A stretch of DNA of 64,000 nt from Amylibacter marinus (GTDB lineage Bacteria > Pseudomonadota > Alphaproteobacteria > Rhodobacterales > Rhodobacteraceae), in NCBI RefSeq assembly GCF_030160015.1, contig NZ_BSNN01000002.1, positions 62,001 to 126,000 of the forward strand, given 5' to 3'. Within the stretch, counting starts at the first letter, position 1; each line of letters begins with the position of its first letter. The notes below the pieces were generated by a model that saw only the letters and a program-made list of their open reading frames with translations, did no database searches and was not told where the DNA came from. Of the stretch, positions 28,281-37,545 are shown in pieces. The translations under genes and the position numbers were made by a program.

Positions 28281-29427
28281 ACACGCGCTCTAGGGCCTGC
28301 TCTAGGTCATGGATCAGATCATCGGCGTCCTCGATGCCGATCGATAGGCGTAGCAGGTTTGGATCAACAGGAAAGCCATCGCCAGATACGGTGGCGCGGT
28401 GCTCAATCAAACTCTCTACTCCACCCAGCGAGGTGGCCGGATAAAACACCGTGCAATAGCGCGCTACATCAATGGCGTCTTGTGCGGTGCCTTGGGTGAT
28501 CACCGACAACATTCCCCCATACATCCCCCCCGTTTGGCGGGTTTGCAGGGTGTGATCCGGATGGCTTGGCAACCCGGGGAAAAGCACCTGTTTTAAATGG
28601 CGGTGGTTCTCAAAATGATGGGCGATCCGCAGTGCGTTTTCTGTCGCCTTCTCGACACGCAAATATAGGGTTCGCATGCCGCGGATCAGCAGAAATGCAT
28701 CAAAGGAGGTGAGAACAGTGCCCTGAAGTTTACGATAAAGGGCAATTTCTTCCCAACCTACATCGGGGGTGCGCACCGATAGAACCCCTGCGGTGATATC
28801 CGAATGCCCGTTTAGATATTTTGTTGCGGAATGCATTGATATATCGGCCCCCAAATCCAGCGCCTTGGTGGCGCAGGGGGGGGTGCCCGTGCAATCGGCT
28901 ACCAATTTTGCACCCCAAGCATGAGCGATTTCACTGGCGGCGGCGATATCTGTTACCGCCCAATCGGGGTTATTTGGTGTTTCGGCCCAGACCAGCACCG
29001 TATCAGCGCGCATGGCGGCGCGCATCTGATCCAAATCACCCGCCTCGTAATAAGAAACGACAAGACGCCCGCGGCTCTGCGCGGACTGAAACAGCGCTAG
29101 AACCCCGTGATACATTGCCCGTGGCACAACCACATGGGCACCTGTGGGCAAGGGGTCGATTACTGCGGCGGCGGCAGAGAGGCCAGAGGCGAACAACAGC
29201 GACTGTTCGGCATTTTCCAGCTCGGCAATAAGGGCCTCTGCGTGGGCCGTGGTTTCATTGCCATCGCGGCGATACCAATAGGGTTTGCGCACATCGTAGT
29301 TTTCATCCCGCGCATAGGTTGACGAGGTTTGGATAGGGGGGACAAGGGCACCCGTTTCAGGATCCATAAAGCGCAGGGCCTGTGCAATGCGGGTTTGTGG
29401 GCTAAGCTTGCGATTGGTTTTTCTCAT
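28270..29427 (-). CDS. Cys/Met-metabolism PLP enzyme (cystathionine beta-lyase-like)
   Basis: A 385-residue trans-sulfuration family enzyme. Motifs: the N-terminal PPIQTSSTYARDENY, SGLSAAAAVIDPLPTGAHVVV, the PLP phosphate and ring region VADCTGTPP, and the Schiff-base lysine in SATKYLNGHSDITAG. The C-terminal domain has SLGGVESLIEHRA. The family covers cystathionine beta-lyase, gamma-synthase and methionine gamma-lyase; roseobacter annotation usually favours cystathionine beta-lyase, but the specificity cannot be read with confidence. It is transcribed alone and convergent with the M20 gene. Confidence 0.85.
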   Translation of the reverse strand: MRKTNRKLSPQTRIAQALRFMDPETGALVPPIQTSSTYARDENYDVRKPYWYRRDGNETTAHAEALIAELENAEQSLLFASGLSAAAAVIDPLPTGAHVVVPRAMYHGVLALFQSAQSRGRLVVSYYEAGDLDQMRAAMRADTVLVWAETPNNPDWAVTDIAAASEIAHAWGAKLVADCTGTPPCATKALDLGADISMHSATKYLNGHSDITAGVLSVRTPDVGWEEIALYRKLQGTVLTSFDAFLLIRGMRTLYLRVEKATENALRIAHHFENHRHLKQVLFPGLPSHPDHTLQTRQTGGMYGGMLSVITQGTAQDAIDVARYCTVFYPATSLGGVESLIEHRATVSGDGFPVDPNLLRLSIGIEDADDLIHDLEQALERVFNA

Positions 29428-29512
29428 GACGCGCCTCGGAATTCAGGTGGCATCACTGTTCAAAAAATCCAGGGCGCCGTCCAGTATAATCGAAGGAGAG
29501 CGCCATGAAATA

Positions 29513-30013
29513 CTATTTGCCGCGGTAGGGTTCCACGTATTGTAGCGCCATATCCCACGGGAAGAAAATCCAAGTATCTTGGCTGACTTCGGTTATGAAG
29601 GTGTCGACCATCGGGTGGCCTACTGGTTTTGCATAGACGGTAGCGAAGTGGGCCTTGGGGTACATGCTGCGCACGATCTCTAGGGTTTTGCCGCTGTCTA
29701 CCAGATCATCAATGATCAAAACGCCCTCGCCATCGCCCATCAATTCGCGATCCGGGTGTTTTAAAACCTGAGCTTCTGATTGGGACTGATGGTCGTAGGA
29801 TTTTACTGCGACCGTATCAACAACACGAATATCTAGCTCGCGCGCCACAATCATAGCTGGCGCCATACCACCACGTGTGATGCCAACCACGGCCCTCCAT
29901 TCACCATTATTCGGGCCCTTACCATCCAAACGCCACGCAAGCGCGCGCGAATCGCGGTGCAACTGATCCCAACTAACATGAAAGCCTTTCTCATGGGGAA
30001 GACGTTCGCTCAT
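29513..30013 (-). CDS. gpt: Xanthine/guanine phosphoribosyltransferase
   Basis: A 166-residue type I phosphoribosyltransferase that converts xanthine and guanine with PRPP to nucleotides. The PRPP loop [17 protein letters not shown] and the N-terminal [18 protein letters not shown] identify it as Gpt. The start at 30013 ([10 protein letters not shown]) follows AAGGAATAAGG and sits five bases after the fabI stop, so the two are probably co-transcribed. Length is normal for Gpt. Confidence 0.92.
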   Translation of the reverse strand: MSERLPHEKGFHVSWDQLHRDSRALAWRLDGKGPNNGEWRAVVGITRGGMAPAMIVARELDIRVVDTVAVKSYDHQSQSEAQVLKHPDRELMGDGEGVLIIDDLVDSGKTLEIVRSMYPKAHFATVYAKPVGHPMVDTFITEVSQDTWIFFPWDMALQYVEPYRGK

Positions 30014-30017
30014 GACC

Positions 30018-30833
30018 TTATTCCTTACGTCCGGTGACCACGTCGATATCTGGCGCATCTTCGGCCTTCATGCCAACAACATGATAACCCGCGTCGACAT
30101 GTAGGTTTTCGCCAGTAACACCCGACGATAGATCAGATAGCAAATACATGGCTGATTTGCCCACATCTGTGGTGTCAACATTGCGGCGTAGGGGGGAATT
30201 CAACTCGTTCCATTTTAGGATATAGCGGAAATCACCAATACCAGAGGCCGCCAATGTTTTGATCGGCCCAGCAGACAGAGCGTTTACGCGAATGTTCTTG
30301 GGGCCCAAATCCATGGCCATATATTTCACAGATGCTTCAAGTCCGGCCTTGGCCACACCCATCACATTGTAGTGCGGCATCACCATCTCTGCGCCATAGT
30401 AAGTAAGGGTTAGCATCGATCCGCCGTCAGTCATTAGCTTTTCGGCGCGCTGGGCAATGGCGGTAAAGGAATAAACCGAGATATCCATAGTCATACGGAA
30501 GTTTTCGGCAGAGGTGTCTACATAGCGGCCACGCAATTCATTTTTGTCAGAAAACCCGATCGCATGGACCACGAAATCCAATTTGCCCCATTTGGCCTCT
30601 AGGTCGGCAAAGAGTTTATCCATAGAGGCTGTATCGGTTACATCGCATTCTAGTACAGTGTCACAGCCGATAGACTCCGCCAGCGGCGCCACGCGTTTCT
30701 TTAGCGCATCCCCTTGATAGGAAAATGCCAGCTCGGCCCCTTGCTCGTGACAGGCCTGTGCAATTCCCCAAGCAATAGATTGCTTGTTGGCGACGCCCAT
30801 GATCAAGCCGCGTTTTCCGTTCATTATACCCAT
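30018..30833 (-). CDS. fabI: Enoyl-[acyl-carrier-protein] reductase FabI
   Basis: A 271-residue short-chain-dehydrogenase-type enzyme that reduces enoyl-ACP in the last step of each fatty-acid elongation cycle. The FabI nucleotide motif is [16 protein letters not shown], and the catalytic Tyr/Lys pair appears in [17 protein letters not shown], followed by [13 protein letters not shown], the substrate-binding loop. It is the target of triclosan-type inhibitors in other bacteria. Divergent from pdxH; gpt follows after four bases. Confidence 0.95.
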   Translation of the reverse strand: MGIMNGKRGLIMGVANKQSIAWGIAQACHEQGAELAFSYQGDALKKRVAPLAESIGCDTVLECDVTDTASMDKLFADLEAKWGKLDFVVHAIGFSDKNELRGRYVDTSAENFRMTMDISVYSFTAIAQRAEKLMTDGGSMLTLTYYGAEMVMPHYNVMGVAKAGLEASVKYMAMDLGPKNIRVNALSAGPIKTLAASGIGDFRYILKWNELNSPLRRNVDTTDVGKSAMYLLSDLSSGVTGENLHVDAGYHVVGMKAEDAPDIDVVTGRKE

Positions 30834-30930
30834 AAGTGTATTCCCTGCGTTAACTTTCCGTTATGAATAGAGTATGCACTGGGTAGCTTCAAGAAAAAGG
30901 CACGCTATCGGTAGAAGTTTCCTCCGCGCT

Positions 30931-30939
30931 TGCTATAAT
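30931..30939 (+). promoter_or_regulatory. Extended -10 promoter element for pdxH
   Basis: TGCTATAAT, a perfect extended -10 element (TGnTATAAT), lies about 30 bases before the pdxH ATG, which would place the transcript start near 30946. No good -35 hexamer is seen, as is usual for this promoter type. Confidence 0.5.
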
Positions 30940-30969
30940 TTGGATGGAATAGAGTGAAAAAGGCTTCCT

Positions 30970-31575
30970 ATGACAGATAGATCAGGTATTTTTGCCGGGG
31001 ATGATCCGATCAAATCGGTTCAGCTATGGCTATCAGATGCAGAAAAAACCGAAATAAATGATCCAAACGCTATGGCATTGGCAACGGTTGACGCCCATGG
31101 GCTGCCCAATACACGTATGGTTCTGTTGAAAGAGATCACGCAGGACGCCTTTGTGTTCTATACCAATTATAAATCGATTAAGGGCGAAGAGCTGGACCAC
31201 AACAGCAAGGCGGCCTTTGTCCTGCATTGGAAATCTCTGCGCCGTCAGGTGCGGGTGCGCGGAGTTGTATCTAAGGCCGAGGGGCTACGGGCCGATGCCT
31301 ATTTCGATTCTCGCTCCCCCCAAAGCCGCGTTGGTGCAATTGCATCGCGCCAATCACAGGTGATCGAAAACCGCGCAGTGCTAGAGGGCTGGGTCGCTGC
31401 TGCGCGTGCAGAGCAGGGTGAAACCCCAAAACGCCCTGCCTATTGGGGGGGGTATCGCATTAAACCACTGGAGATAGAATTTTGGGCCGACGGAGAATCG
31501 CGCCTGCACGATCGTTTTCGCTGGCGGCGCGAAACCTTAGATGCGGGGTGGGTTGTGAATAGGATCAGCCCATGA
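30970..31575 (+). CDS. pdxH: Pyridoxamine 5'-phosphate oxidase
   Basis: A 201-residue FMN-dependent oxidase making pyridoxal phosphate from the pyridoxine or pyridoxamine phosphate. Motifs include [57 protein letters not shown] and the C-terminal family signature [20 protein letters not shown]. Length is slightly short of the E. coli protein because of a shorter N-terminus. Its stop overlaps the next gene's ATG. Confidence 0.95.
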   Translation: MTDRSGIFAGDDPIKSVQLWLSDAEKTEINDPNAMALATVDAHGLPNTRMVLLKEITQDAFVFYTNYKSIKGEELDHNSKAAFVLHWKSLRRQVRVRGVVSKAEGLRADAYFDSRSPQSRVGAIASRQSQVIENRAVLEGWVAAARAEQGETPKRPAYWGGYRIKPLEIEFWADGESRLHDRFRWRRETLDAGWVVNRISP

Positions 31576-32069
31576 AACAGGTGATACTGTCCCGCGCCAA
31601 AGCCCTTGTGGTGCTGGCCTGTGTTCTGCCCGCTCAGGCGCTGGCTGAGAGCTGTGATAGCAAGCGCGTCGATCTGCGCTGGCCTGGCGGGCAATCTCGC
31701 TTTGCAGTCGAGATTGCAGATACGGATCGCCTGCGCATGATTGGGTTACAACACCGAGAGCGCCTTGGGCGGTTCGAGGGGATGCTGTTTGTTTACCCCT
31801 CCGAGCGGCCAGTGGCATTTTGGATGAAAAATACGCTGATTCCGTTAGATCTGCTGTTTTTCGATGGGCAGGGAATTTTGCAGAAAATCCACCGCAATGC
31901 GATTCCATTAGATTTGACCAGCCTACCAGGTGGGCGCAATATTCAATATGTTTTGGAAATAAATGCCGGAATGAGCGATAAGGTTGGCGTTAAACTGGGT
32001 GCAGAAATCCGCCACCCTGCGGTTTCAAACGATTTGGCGGCCTGGCCTTGTGGAAAAGTGGAAAATTAA
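31572..32069 (+). CDS. DUF192 family exported protein
   Basis: A 165-residue protein with a signal peptide (to about residue 25, QALAES). The DUF192 core is visible: [41 protein letters not shown] and the C-terminal [20 protein letters not shown]. Members are small periplasmic or surface proteins of unsettled function. It is translationally coupled to pdxH (ATGA overlap), a common arrangement I cannot explain functionally. Confidence 0.88.
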   Translation: MKQVILSRAKALVVLACVLPAQALAESCDSKRVDLRWPGGQSRFAVEIADTDRLRMIGLQHRERLGRFEGMLFVYPSERPVAFWMKNTLIPLDLLFFDGQGILQKIHRNAIPLDLTSLPGGRNIQYVLEINAGMSDKVGVKLGAEIRHPAVSNDLAAWPCGKVEN

Positions 32070-32130
32070 TTCGAGAAAGAGAAATTAGGTCTTTTCATTG
32101 GTGAAGGTTCTTTGTAAACCGCGCATCAGT

Positions 32131-32207
32131 CGGGGCGTGGCGCAGTCTGGTAGCGCACCTGTTTTGGGTACAGGGGGTCGTTGGTTCGAATCCAGCCGTC
32201 CCGACCA
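32131..32207 (+). tRNA. tRNA-Pro (anticodon TGG)
   Basis: A 77-base cloverleaf with CCA encoded. Acceptor CGGGGCG pairs with CGTCCCG (one G-T pair), the anticodon stem CCTGT/ACAGG encloses TTTGGGT, and the T-arm has GGTTCGAATCC. A terminator follows after about 20 bases. Confidence 0.97.
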
Positions 32208-32229
32208 TTTCGAAATTTTCGAAAATTAG

Positions 32230-32253
32230 ATCGCCTTCGGGCGATTTTTTTTT
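32230..32253 (+). terminator. Terminator after tRNA-Pro
   Basis: ATCGCC-TTCG-GGCGAT hairpin with a UUCG tetraloop followed by nine T, ending the tRNA-Pro transcript. Confidence 0.92.
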
Positions 32254-32305
32254 GCCATTATTCTTACACTGGCCCAGAGTTTGTACTGGAACGAAAAAAG
32301 CCTCC

Positions 32306-32440
32306 TGTGGATAAAAAAATCGCTTCGTCTTGTATCTGTGCCGATTTACTTAACTTTTTCGTGACTGAGCCGATTCTCCGTTTTCCACATGTTGTGGGTA
32401 ACTGCTCGTCAAACACAAAATGCGGCAAAAATGTGAAAAA
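32306..32440. promoter_or_regulatory. Cluster of DnaA-box-like sites ahead of nrdJ
   Basis: One exact DnaA box (TGTGGATAA, 32306-32314, reverse of TTATCCACA) is followed by two facing near-matches, TTTTCCACA (32381-32389) and TGTGGGTAA (32393-32401), and a weaker TGTGAAAAA (32432-32440). All lie in the 358-base gap before nrdJ. DnaA is known to bind upstream of nrdAB in E. coli; here the analogous position before a class II reductase is inferred to be a cell-cycle control site. Confidence 0.5.
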
Positions 32441-32493
32441 TTTCGTTGACCGATTCTTCGTTTTGGTACACCTTGTGGCATGTATCGGTGATC

Positions 32494-32509
32494 CAACTAT
32501 ATGTAGTGT
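32494..32509. promoter_or_regulatory. NrdR box upstream of nrdJ
   Basis: CAACTATATGTAGTGT matches the NrdR consensus ACACTATATATAGTGT at 13 of 16 positions and lies about 100 bases before the nrdJ ATG. NrdR represses ribonucleotide reductase genes when dATP is high. A convincing second box at the usual spacing was not found. Confidence 0.65.
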
Positions 32510-32611
32510 TTGGCGCTGATTGAGGTAGAAATAACTAGGCTGCAGCCAACCACCAAGAATCAGGAAACTGATCAGTTGGATGCGGAAAAATTTGATTAAA
32601 CAGGGGCTATT

Positions 32612-35600
32612 ATGAAGATTGAACGTCGATTTACTTCCGTTGATTCCGGTGCTTATGCCGGATTAGAATTTCACAAGACCACATCAGAAATTCGCAATCC
32701 TGATGGATCGGTTGTGTTCTCTTTGGAAAACGTCGAGGTTCCGACCGGATGGAGCCAAGTGGCCGCCGATGTGATTGCCCAGAAGTATTTTCGTAAGGCT
32801 GGTGTTTCCGACGATCTGGTGAAAATCGAGGAAGAAGGCGTGCCAGAGTTTTTGTGGCGCTCAGCCCCTGCCGATGGTCAGCAAGTAAAAGGTGGCGACA
32901 CCTATACGGGTGAAAAATCTGCGAAGCAGGTGTTCAATCGCCTTGCTGGTGCTTGGGCTTATTGGGGTTGGAAGGGCGGCATGTTTGATGGCGAGGCCGA
33001 TGCCCGCGCCTATTTCGACGAGATGCGCTATATGCTGGCCGCACAAATGACTGCCCCCAACAGCCCACAGTGGTTTAACACAGGTTTACATTGGGCCTAT
33101 GGCATTGATGGTCCTTCGCAGGGGCATCACTATGTAGATTACAAAACCGGCGAATTGGTTCAATCAAACAGCTCATACGAACATCCCCAGCCCCACGCCT
33201 GTTTCATTCAATCGGTTAAGGACGATTTGGTGAATGATGGCGGGATCATGGATTTGTGGGTGCGCGAGGCGCGCCTATTCAAATACGGTTCTGGAACGGG
33301 CACCAACTTTAGCTCGGTTCGCGGGTCCACGGAATCGCTAGGTGGCGGTGGTATTTCATCGGGTTTGATGTCTTTTTTGAAAATCGGAGACCGCGCAGCG
33401 GGTGCCATTAAATCTGGCGGCACCACACGGCGCGCGGCCAAGATGGTGATTTGTGATATGGATCACCCAGATGTAGAAGAGTTTATCAGCTGGAAAGTGA
33501 AAGAAGAGCAAAAGGTAGCCTCCTTGGTTGCTGGATCCAAAATACATGAATTGAAGCTGAACGAGATATTTGAAGCGATCCGCGCATGGGACGGCGCCGA
33601 AGAGGGCGCATTTGATCCCAAAGCCAACGCAGGTCTAAAGGCCGCTATTAAGTCTGCCAAAAAGGCGCTGATCCCTGAGACCTATGTAAACCGTGTGTTG
33701 CAATATGCGCGTCAAGGCTATGCAAGTATTGAATTCCCCACATATGACACCGATTGGGATTCAGAGGCCTATAATACCGTGGCGGGGCAGAATTCTAACA
33801 ATTCAGTTCGGGTGACAGATTCATTTCTAAAAGCCGTCCAAAATGATGCAGATTGGGAGTTGATCCGCCGTACCGATGGCAAGGTTGCCAAGACAGTTAA
33901 GGCCAAGGATCTATGGGAAGAGGTTGGCCACGCCGCGTGGGCCTGTGCTGATCCAGGTGTGCAGTATCATGATACCATCAATGCGTGGCATACATGCCCC
34001 GAAGATGGCGAAATTCGCGGTTCAAACCCTTGTTCTGAATATATGTTCTTGGATGATACTGCCTGTAATTTGGCCTCAATGAACTTGCTGAAGTTCTATC
34101 AGGATGGCCAATTTAACGCCGAAGAATATGTGCATGCCACGCGTCTGTGGACCATGACATTGGAAATTTCGGTTCTAATGGCGCAATTCCCATCCAAAGA
34201 AATTGCACAGCGTTCCTATGAATTCCGCACGCTTGGATTGGGCTATGCAAATATTGGCGGCTTGTTGATGAATATGGGCCTATCCTACGATAGTGATGCT
34301 GGGCGCTCTATGGGGGCCGCATTGACCGCGATCCTTACAGGTGTTTCATATGCGACATCTGCGGAAATGGCCAAAGAGTTGGGGCCATTCCCGGGGTATA
34401 AGAAAAACGCTCAGCACATGTTGCGGGTTATGCGTAACCACCGTCGCGCGGCGCTGGGTAAGAAGGCAGGCTATGAGGGCCTAGAGGTAAAGCCAGTTGC
34501 GCTTGATCACAAGAACTGCCCAGATAAAGCTTTGATAAAATTAGCAGAATCCGCTTGGGAAGAGGCGGTGTCGCTGGGCGAAAAACACGGCTATCGTAAC
34601 GCGCAGGTCTCTGTGATCGCGCCAACAGGTACCATCGGTTTGGTGATGGATTGCGATACCACTGGGATCGAACCTGACTTTGCATTGGTTAAGTTCAAAA
34701 AATTGGCCGGTGGTGGATATTTCAAAATTATCAACCAATCCGTACCAGCCGCGCTGGAGGTACTTGGTTATGGTTCTGCGCAATCGGAGGAGATTATTTC
34801 CTATGCTGTTGGTCACGGCACCATGGGCAATGCTCCGGGCATCAACCATACCAGCCTAACTGGTCATGGGTTTGGTGCGGCAGAGATCGAAAAGATCGAG
34901 GCGGCGCTGCCAACGGCATTTGATATCCGTTTTGTATTCAACCAATGGACGCTAGGGGTTGAATTCTGCAAAGGGACGCTGGGTATTCCAGAGGCGGAAA
35001 TGAACGACCCATCTTTTGATTTGCTAACGCATCTAGGATTTAGCAAGCGTCAGATAGAAGAAGCCAACAACCATGTCTGTGGTACCATGACACTTGAAGG
35101 TGCACCGCACCTTAGCAAAGAGCATTACGGCGTGTTTGATTGTGCAAATCCATGCGGTAAAATCGGCACCCGTTATTTGTCCGTGGAAAGCCACATTACC
35201 ATGATGGCCGCAGCGCAATCATTTATCTCGGGGGCGATTTCTAAAACCATCAACATGCCAAATGATGCTACAATCGAAGATTGCCAAAAGGCCTATGAGC
35301 TGTCCTGGTCATTGGGTGTGAAGGCAAATGCGCTGTATCGCGATGGCTCTAAATTGTCTCAGCCGCTCTCTGCGGCGTTGATCGAGGATGATGACGAGGA
35401 TCTGGAAGAGGTGTTGTTAGAAGCGCCGGCAGGCGAACGCGCACAGGTTTTGGCCGAAAAAATCGTCGAGAAAATCGTGATCAAAGAGGTGAACAAGCGC
35501 GTGCGTGAGAAATTGCCTGAGCGCCGCAAAGGCTATACCCAAAAGGCCATGGTCGGCGGTCACAAGGTTTATTTACGTACGGGTGAATATTCCGACGGTC

Positions 35601-36265
35601 AGATCGGCGAGATATTCATTGATATGCACAAAGAGGGTGCAGGTTTCCGCGCGATGATGAACAACTTTGCGATCGCGGTTTCTGTGGGGCTGCAATACGG
35701 CGTGCCGCTAGAGGAATTCGTTGATGCCTTTACCTTCACCCGTTTTGATCCTGCGGGCATGGTTCAGGGCAACGACAGCATTAAATCCGCCACCTCGATC
35801 TTGGATTATATCTTCCGTGAATTGGCGATTTCTTATCTGGATCGCACGGATCTCGCCCATGTTCAGCCAGAGGGCGAAAGCTTTGATACATTGGGGCGCG
35901 GTGCAGAAGAAGGGGTTTCGAATGTTGCCCAAGCATCCGAAGAAAATCTGGCAATGATTAAACAAGTTTCCTCTACCGGTTATCTGCGCAAGCGTCTGCC
36001 CCAAGAGCTGATGCTATTGCAGGGCGGTCAGGGGAGCCTGTTCCAAAGCGAGGGTCAGTTACAACCCGCCACTGGAACAGAGGGTGCGGTGGCAGTTGCC
36101 GCGCCAACAAGTAGCGCTGTTGCGCCGGCACTCGATGATCGTGCCAAGGCAAAAATGCAGGGCTATGAAGGGGATGCATGTGGTGATTGCGGCAACTACA
36201 CATTGGTGCGCAATGGTACATGCATGAAGTGTAACACCTGCGGGGCAACCAGCGGGTGTAGTTAG
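32612..36265 (+). CDS. nrdJ: Vitamin B12-dependent ribonucleotide reductase, class II
   Basis: A 1217-residue adenosylcobalamin-dependent ribonucleoside-diphosphate reductase, which makes deoxynucleotides without oxygen dependence. Seen: substrate-site Cys in [11 protein letters not shown], the allosteric and barrel segments, the catalytic [21 protein letters not shown] (N-x-C-x-E pattern), [22 protein letters not shown], a TSCPD-type domain near ADKMV-like [24 protein letters not shown], and a C-terminal cysteine-rich zinc-ribbon tail ([15 protein letters not shown], ending SGCS) that carries the redox-active cysteines. No class I genes are in the window, so this is likely the main reductase and ties DNA synthesis to cobalamin supply. 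The leader holds DnaA-like boxes and an NrdR box; a terminator follows. Confidence 0.96.
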   Translation: MKIERRFTSVDSGAYAGLEFHKTTSEIRNPDGSVVFSLENVEVPTGWSQVAADVIAQKYFRKAGVSDDLVKIEEEGVPEFLWRSAPADGQQVKGGDTYTGEKSAKQVFNRLAGAWAYWGWKGGMFDGEADARAYFDEMRYMLAAQMTAPNSPQWFNTGLHWAYGIDGPSQGHHYVDYKTGELVQSNSSYEHPQPHACFIQSVKDDLVNDGGIMDLWVREARLFKYGSGTGTNFSSVRGSTESLGGGGISSGLMSFLKIGDRAAGAIKSGGTTRRAAKMVICDMDHPDVEEFISWKVKEEQKVASLVAGSKIHELKLNEIFEAIRAWDGAEEGAFDPKANAGLKAAIKSAKKALIPETYVNRVLQYARQGYASIEFPTYDTDWDSEAYNTVAGQNSNNSVRVTDSFLKAVQNDADWELIRRTDGKVAKTVKAKDLWEEVGHAAWACADPGVQYHDTINAWHTCPEDGEIRGSNPCSEYMFLDDTACNLASMNLLKFYQDGQFNAEEYVHATRLWTMTLEISVLMAQFPSKEIAQRSYEFRTLGLGYANIGGLLMNMGLSYDSDAGRSMGAALTAILTGVSYATSAEMAKELGPFPGYKKNAQHMLRVMRNHRRAALGKKAGYEGLEVKPVALDHKNCPDKALIKLAESAWEEAVSLGEKHGYRNAQVSVIAPTGTIGLVMDCDTTGIEPDFALVKFKKLAGGGYFKIINQSVPAALEVLGYGSAQSEEIISYAVGHGTMGNAPGINHTSLTGHGFGAAEIEKIEAALPTAFDIRFVFNQWTLGVEFCKGTLGIPEAEMNDPSFDLLTHLGFSKRQIEEANNHVCGTMTLEGAPHLSKEHYGVFDCANPCGKIGTRYLSVESHITMMAAAQSFISGAISKTINMPNDATIEDCQKAYELSWSLGVKANALYRDGSKLSQPLSAALIEDDDEDLEEVLLEAPAGERAQVLAEKIVEKIVIKEVNKRVREKLPERRKGYTQKAMVGGHKVYLRTGEYSDGQIGEIFIDMHKEGAGFRAMMNNFAIAVSVGLQYGVPLEEFVDAFTFTRFDPAGMVQGNDSIKSATSILDYIFRELAISYLDRTDLAHVQPEGESFDTLGRGAEEGVSNVAQASEENLAMIKQVSSTGYLRKRLPQELMLLQGGQGSLFQSEGQLQPATGTEGAVAVAAPTSSAVAPALDDRAKAKMQGYEGDACGDCGNYTLVRNGTCMKCNTCGATSGCS

Positions 36266-36363
36266 AGGGTTCGAGCGCTGGGCCATTTTGGCTCGGCTGC
36301 TCACATGTTCAGGCCACAGGCAACTAAATCTGAGCAGTTAAAAACAGAGCCTGAATATAAACT

Positions 36364-36390
36364 CGGGGGGATTTTCCCCCCGTTTTTTTT
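36364..36390 (+). terminator. Terminator after nrdJ
   Basis: CGGGGGG-ATTTT-CCCCCCG hairpin followed by eight T, about 100 bases after the nrdJ stop. Confidence 0.93.
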
Positions 36391-36455
36391 GTAGTAATGA
36401 ACGCGTATCCAGATCCAGTAATCTCAAACTGCGCTCGATCTTAAAGCTTGCGGAA

Positions 36456-37187
36456 TTATTTTGTGCTCTTGCGAATTGAAACAGCGTAACGCCCAGGTTT
36501 TTGACTTGCCTTGGTTTCGTTGTCTCTAACGGTGTTCAGATATTTCTGCCAAGGAAAGATATCCTCATTATCCCTGTCCATCTCGATAATTTCCCCCTCA
36601 GATAAGACACTGCCATAAGACTCTTTTAAAACCGGCTGAATTTGAAAGAGAGGCTTGTTCATGGGGATATAAATTTCTCGATTTGTGGCGTTCAGTTTTA
36701 TATTTATAAACAAGGGAAGCGGATTAAATCGATCTGTTTCCACCAACCCTTCGAAACACGAAAATGAGCTTCGCACATCAAAGTTGGAAACAGGTCTGAT
36801 TAATGTGCTCCAACCAGGATTGGTTTCTAAGAAATAACCAGACCATATCTGAACCATCCCGGGTACAAACAGCTCTGTAAGAAAGGGTGGATCTTTTTCT
36901 TCGAGATTCTCAGGCGCAAGACTGGCCCAGTGTTCGCGGAACTCTGCTTCAAAATTGGTGGATTTCATCGGAAACCATTGCCCATCTTGGAAGAAGAAGA
37001 CCTCTTTTCCATCAAAATTTAGGTGTATGTCCTTGGGCGGAAAGACATGCCAACCATAGGAAGATGCAACTCTCATAGCCTCGCAGTATTGAAAGGCCGC
37101 TGCGGGCATGGTTCCTAGGCCCGACTTATCAGCGCGAATGATGTTTGGTGCATTTTTATAACATTTGAAAAATCTAAAAACGGACAA
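36456..37187 (-). CDS. DUF6065 family protein
   Basis: A 243-residue protein that I recognise as DUF6065 from its conserved N-terminal block: IIRADKSGLGTMPAAAFQYC, then ASSYGWHVFPP, and the later PPFLTELFVPGMVQIWSGYF and TNPGWSTLIRP. It has no signal peptide or membrane segment. The start is a TTG at 37187 with AAGGAT upstream; the next ATG would remove the conserved RADKS block, so TTG is preferred. The biochemical role of the family is not known to me. It lies 49 bases after a tiny gene for a duplicated peptide, in the same direction, with a hairpin between. That arrangement resembles a precursor peptide followed by its processing or modifying protein, which is inference. Confidence 0.75.
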   Translation of the reverse strand: MSVFRFFKCYKNAPNIIRADKSGLGTMPAAAFQYCEAMRVASSYGWHVFPPKDIHLNFDGKEVFFFQDGQWFPMKSTNFEAEFREHWASLAPENLEEKDPPFLTELFVPGMVQIWSGYFLETNPGWSTLIRPVSNFDVRSSFSCFEGLVETDRFNPLPLFINIKLNATNREIYIPMNKPLFQIQPVLKESYGSVLSEGEIIEMDRDNEDIFPWQKYLNTVRDNETKASQKPGRYAVSIRKSTK

Positions 37188-37210
37188 CAGGCAATCCTTG
37201 TTAAATGGCC

Positions 37211-37228
37211 CCTCTGGTTCCCCAGAGG
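37211..37228 (-). promoter_or_regulatory. Hairpin between peptide gene and DUF6065 gene
   Basis: A 7-bp perfect stem (CCTCTGG / CCAGAGG, 4-base loop) lies in the 49-base gap. It is not followed by a T-run on the minus strand, so it is more likely a partial attenuator or mRNA 3'-end stabiliser than a true terminator; it could make the peptide transcript more abundant than the downstream one. Confidence 0.5.
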
Positions 37229-37236
37229 AGACATAT

Positions 37237-37374
37237 TTATTTATTCAATACGATTGGCGCGATGCCGCCACCGGTGGAAACTTTGGCTGTGTTCAAGACA
37301 ATCGGTGCAATTCCACCGCCAACTGACACTTTTGATTGCGCAAGTACGGTTACAGTTTTGTTAGGCTTCGTCAT
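37237..37374 (-). CDS. 45-residue duplicated peptide, candidate precursor peptide
   Basis: A small gene. The ATG at 37374 is preceded by a near-perfect AAGGAG seven bases upstream. The peptide has a short head (MTKPNKTVTVLAQS) and then two 14-residue copies of KVS[V/T]GGGIAPIVLN (residues 15-28 and 31-44) joined by Thr-Ala and ending in Lys. Comparing the two copies codon by codon, 11 of 14 differ only synonymously, two are identical and one changes Val to Thr. Such a pattern means the amino-acid sequence has been kept while the DNA diverged, which strongly supports coding. It is the first gene before DUF6065 and follows a LuxR-type regulator. I suggest a RiPP-like or signal peptide; no known family was recognised. 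Confidence 0.8.
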   Translation of the reverse strand: MTKPNKTVTVLAQSKVSVGGGIAPIVLNTAKVSTGGGIAPIVLNK

Positions 37375-37445
37375 AAGATAACTCCTTCATTGTTACGACA
37401 TCTTCACTTTCTATGAACATGTCTGGCGAGATAAAATACAATGAG

Positions 37446-37466
37446 TTAACGCTTGGGTAGTGTTAA
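37446..37466. promoter_or_regulatory. Candidate LuxR-type operator upstream of the peptide gene
   Basis: A 21-base imperfect dyad with arms TTAACnCT and AGnGTTAA sits 72 bases before the peptide ATG, in the gap between the LuxR-type gene and the peptide gene. Length and position fit a lux-box-like target of the neighbouring regulator; a TATTTT element downstream may be the -10. Inference only. Confidence 0.4.
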
Positions 37467-37545
37467 ATTTCACATTAAAACTGGAATTCTATTGTTCCAA
37501 CGCGTTTTAAATGCGCAACATCAATTAGTTCCGCCCTTTTTGTGT

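Noticed and set aside
32306-32440. Chromosomal replication origin from clustered DnaA boxes
   Set aside because: Only four sites, no AT-rich unwinding element, and no dnaA, hemE or parAB genes nearby; regulation of nrdJ is simpler.
32254-32611. Cobalamin riboswitch ahead of B12-dependent nrdJ
   Set aside because: No B12-box-like conserved core is visible; the stretch is better explained by DnaA-like and NrdR sites.
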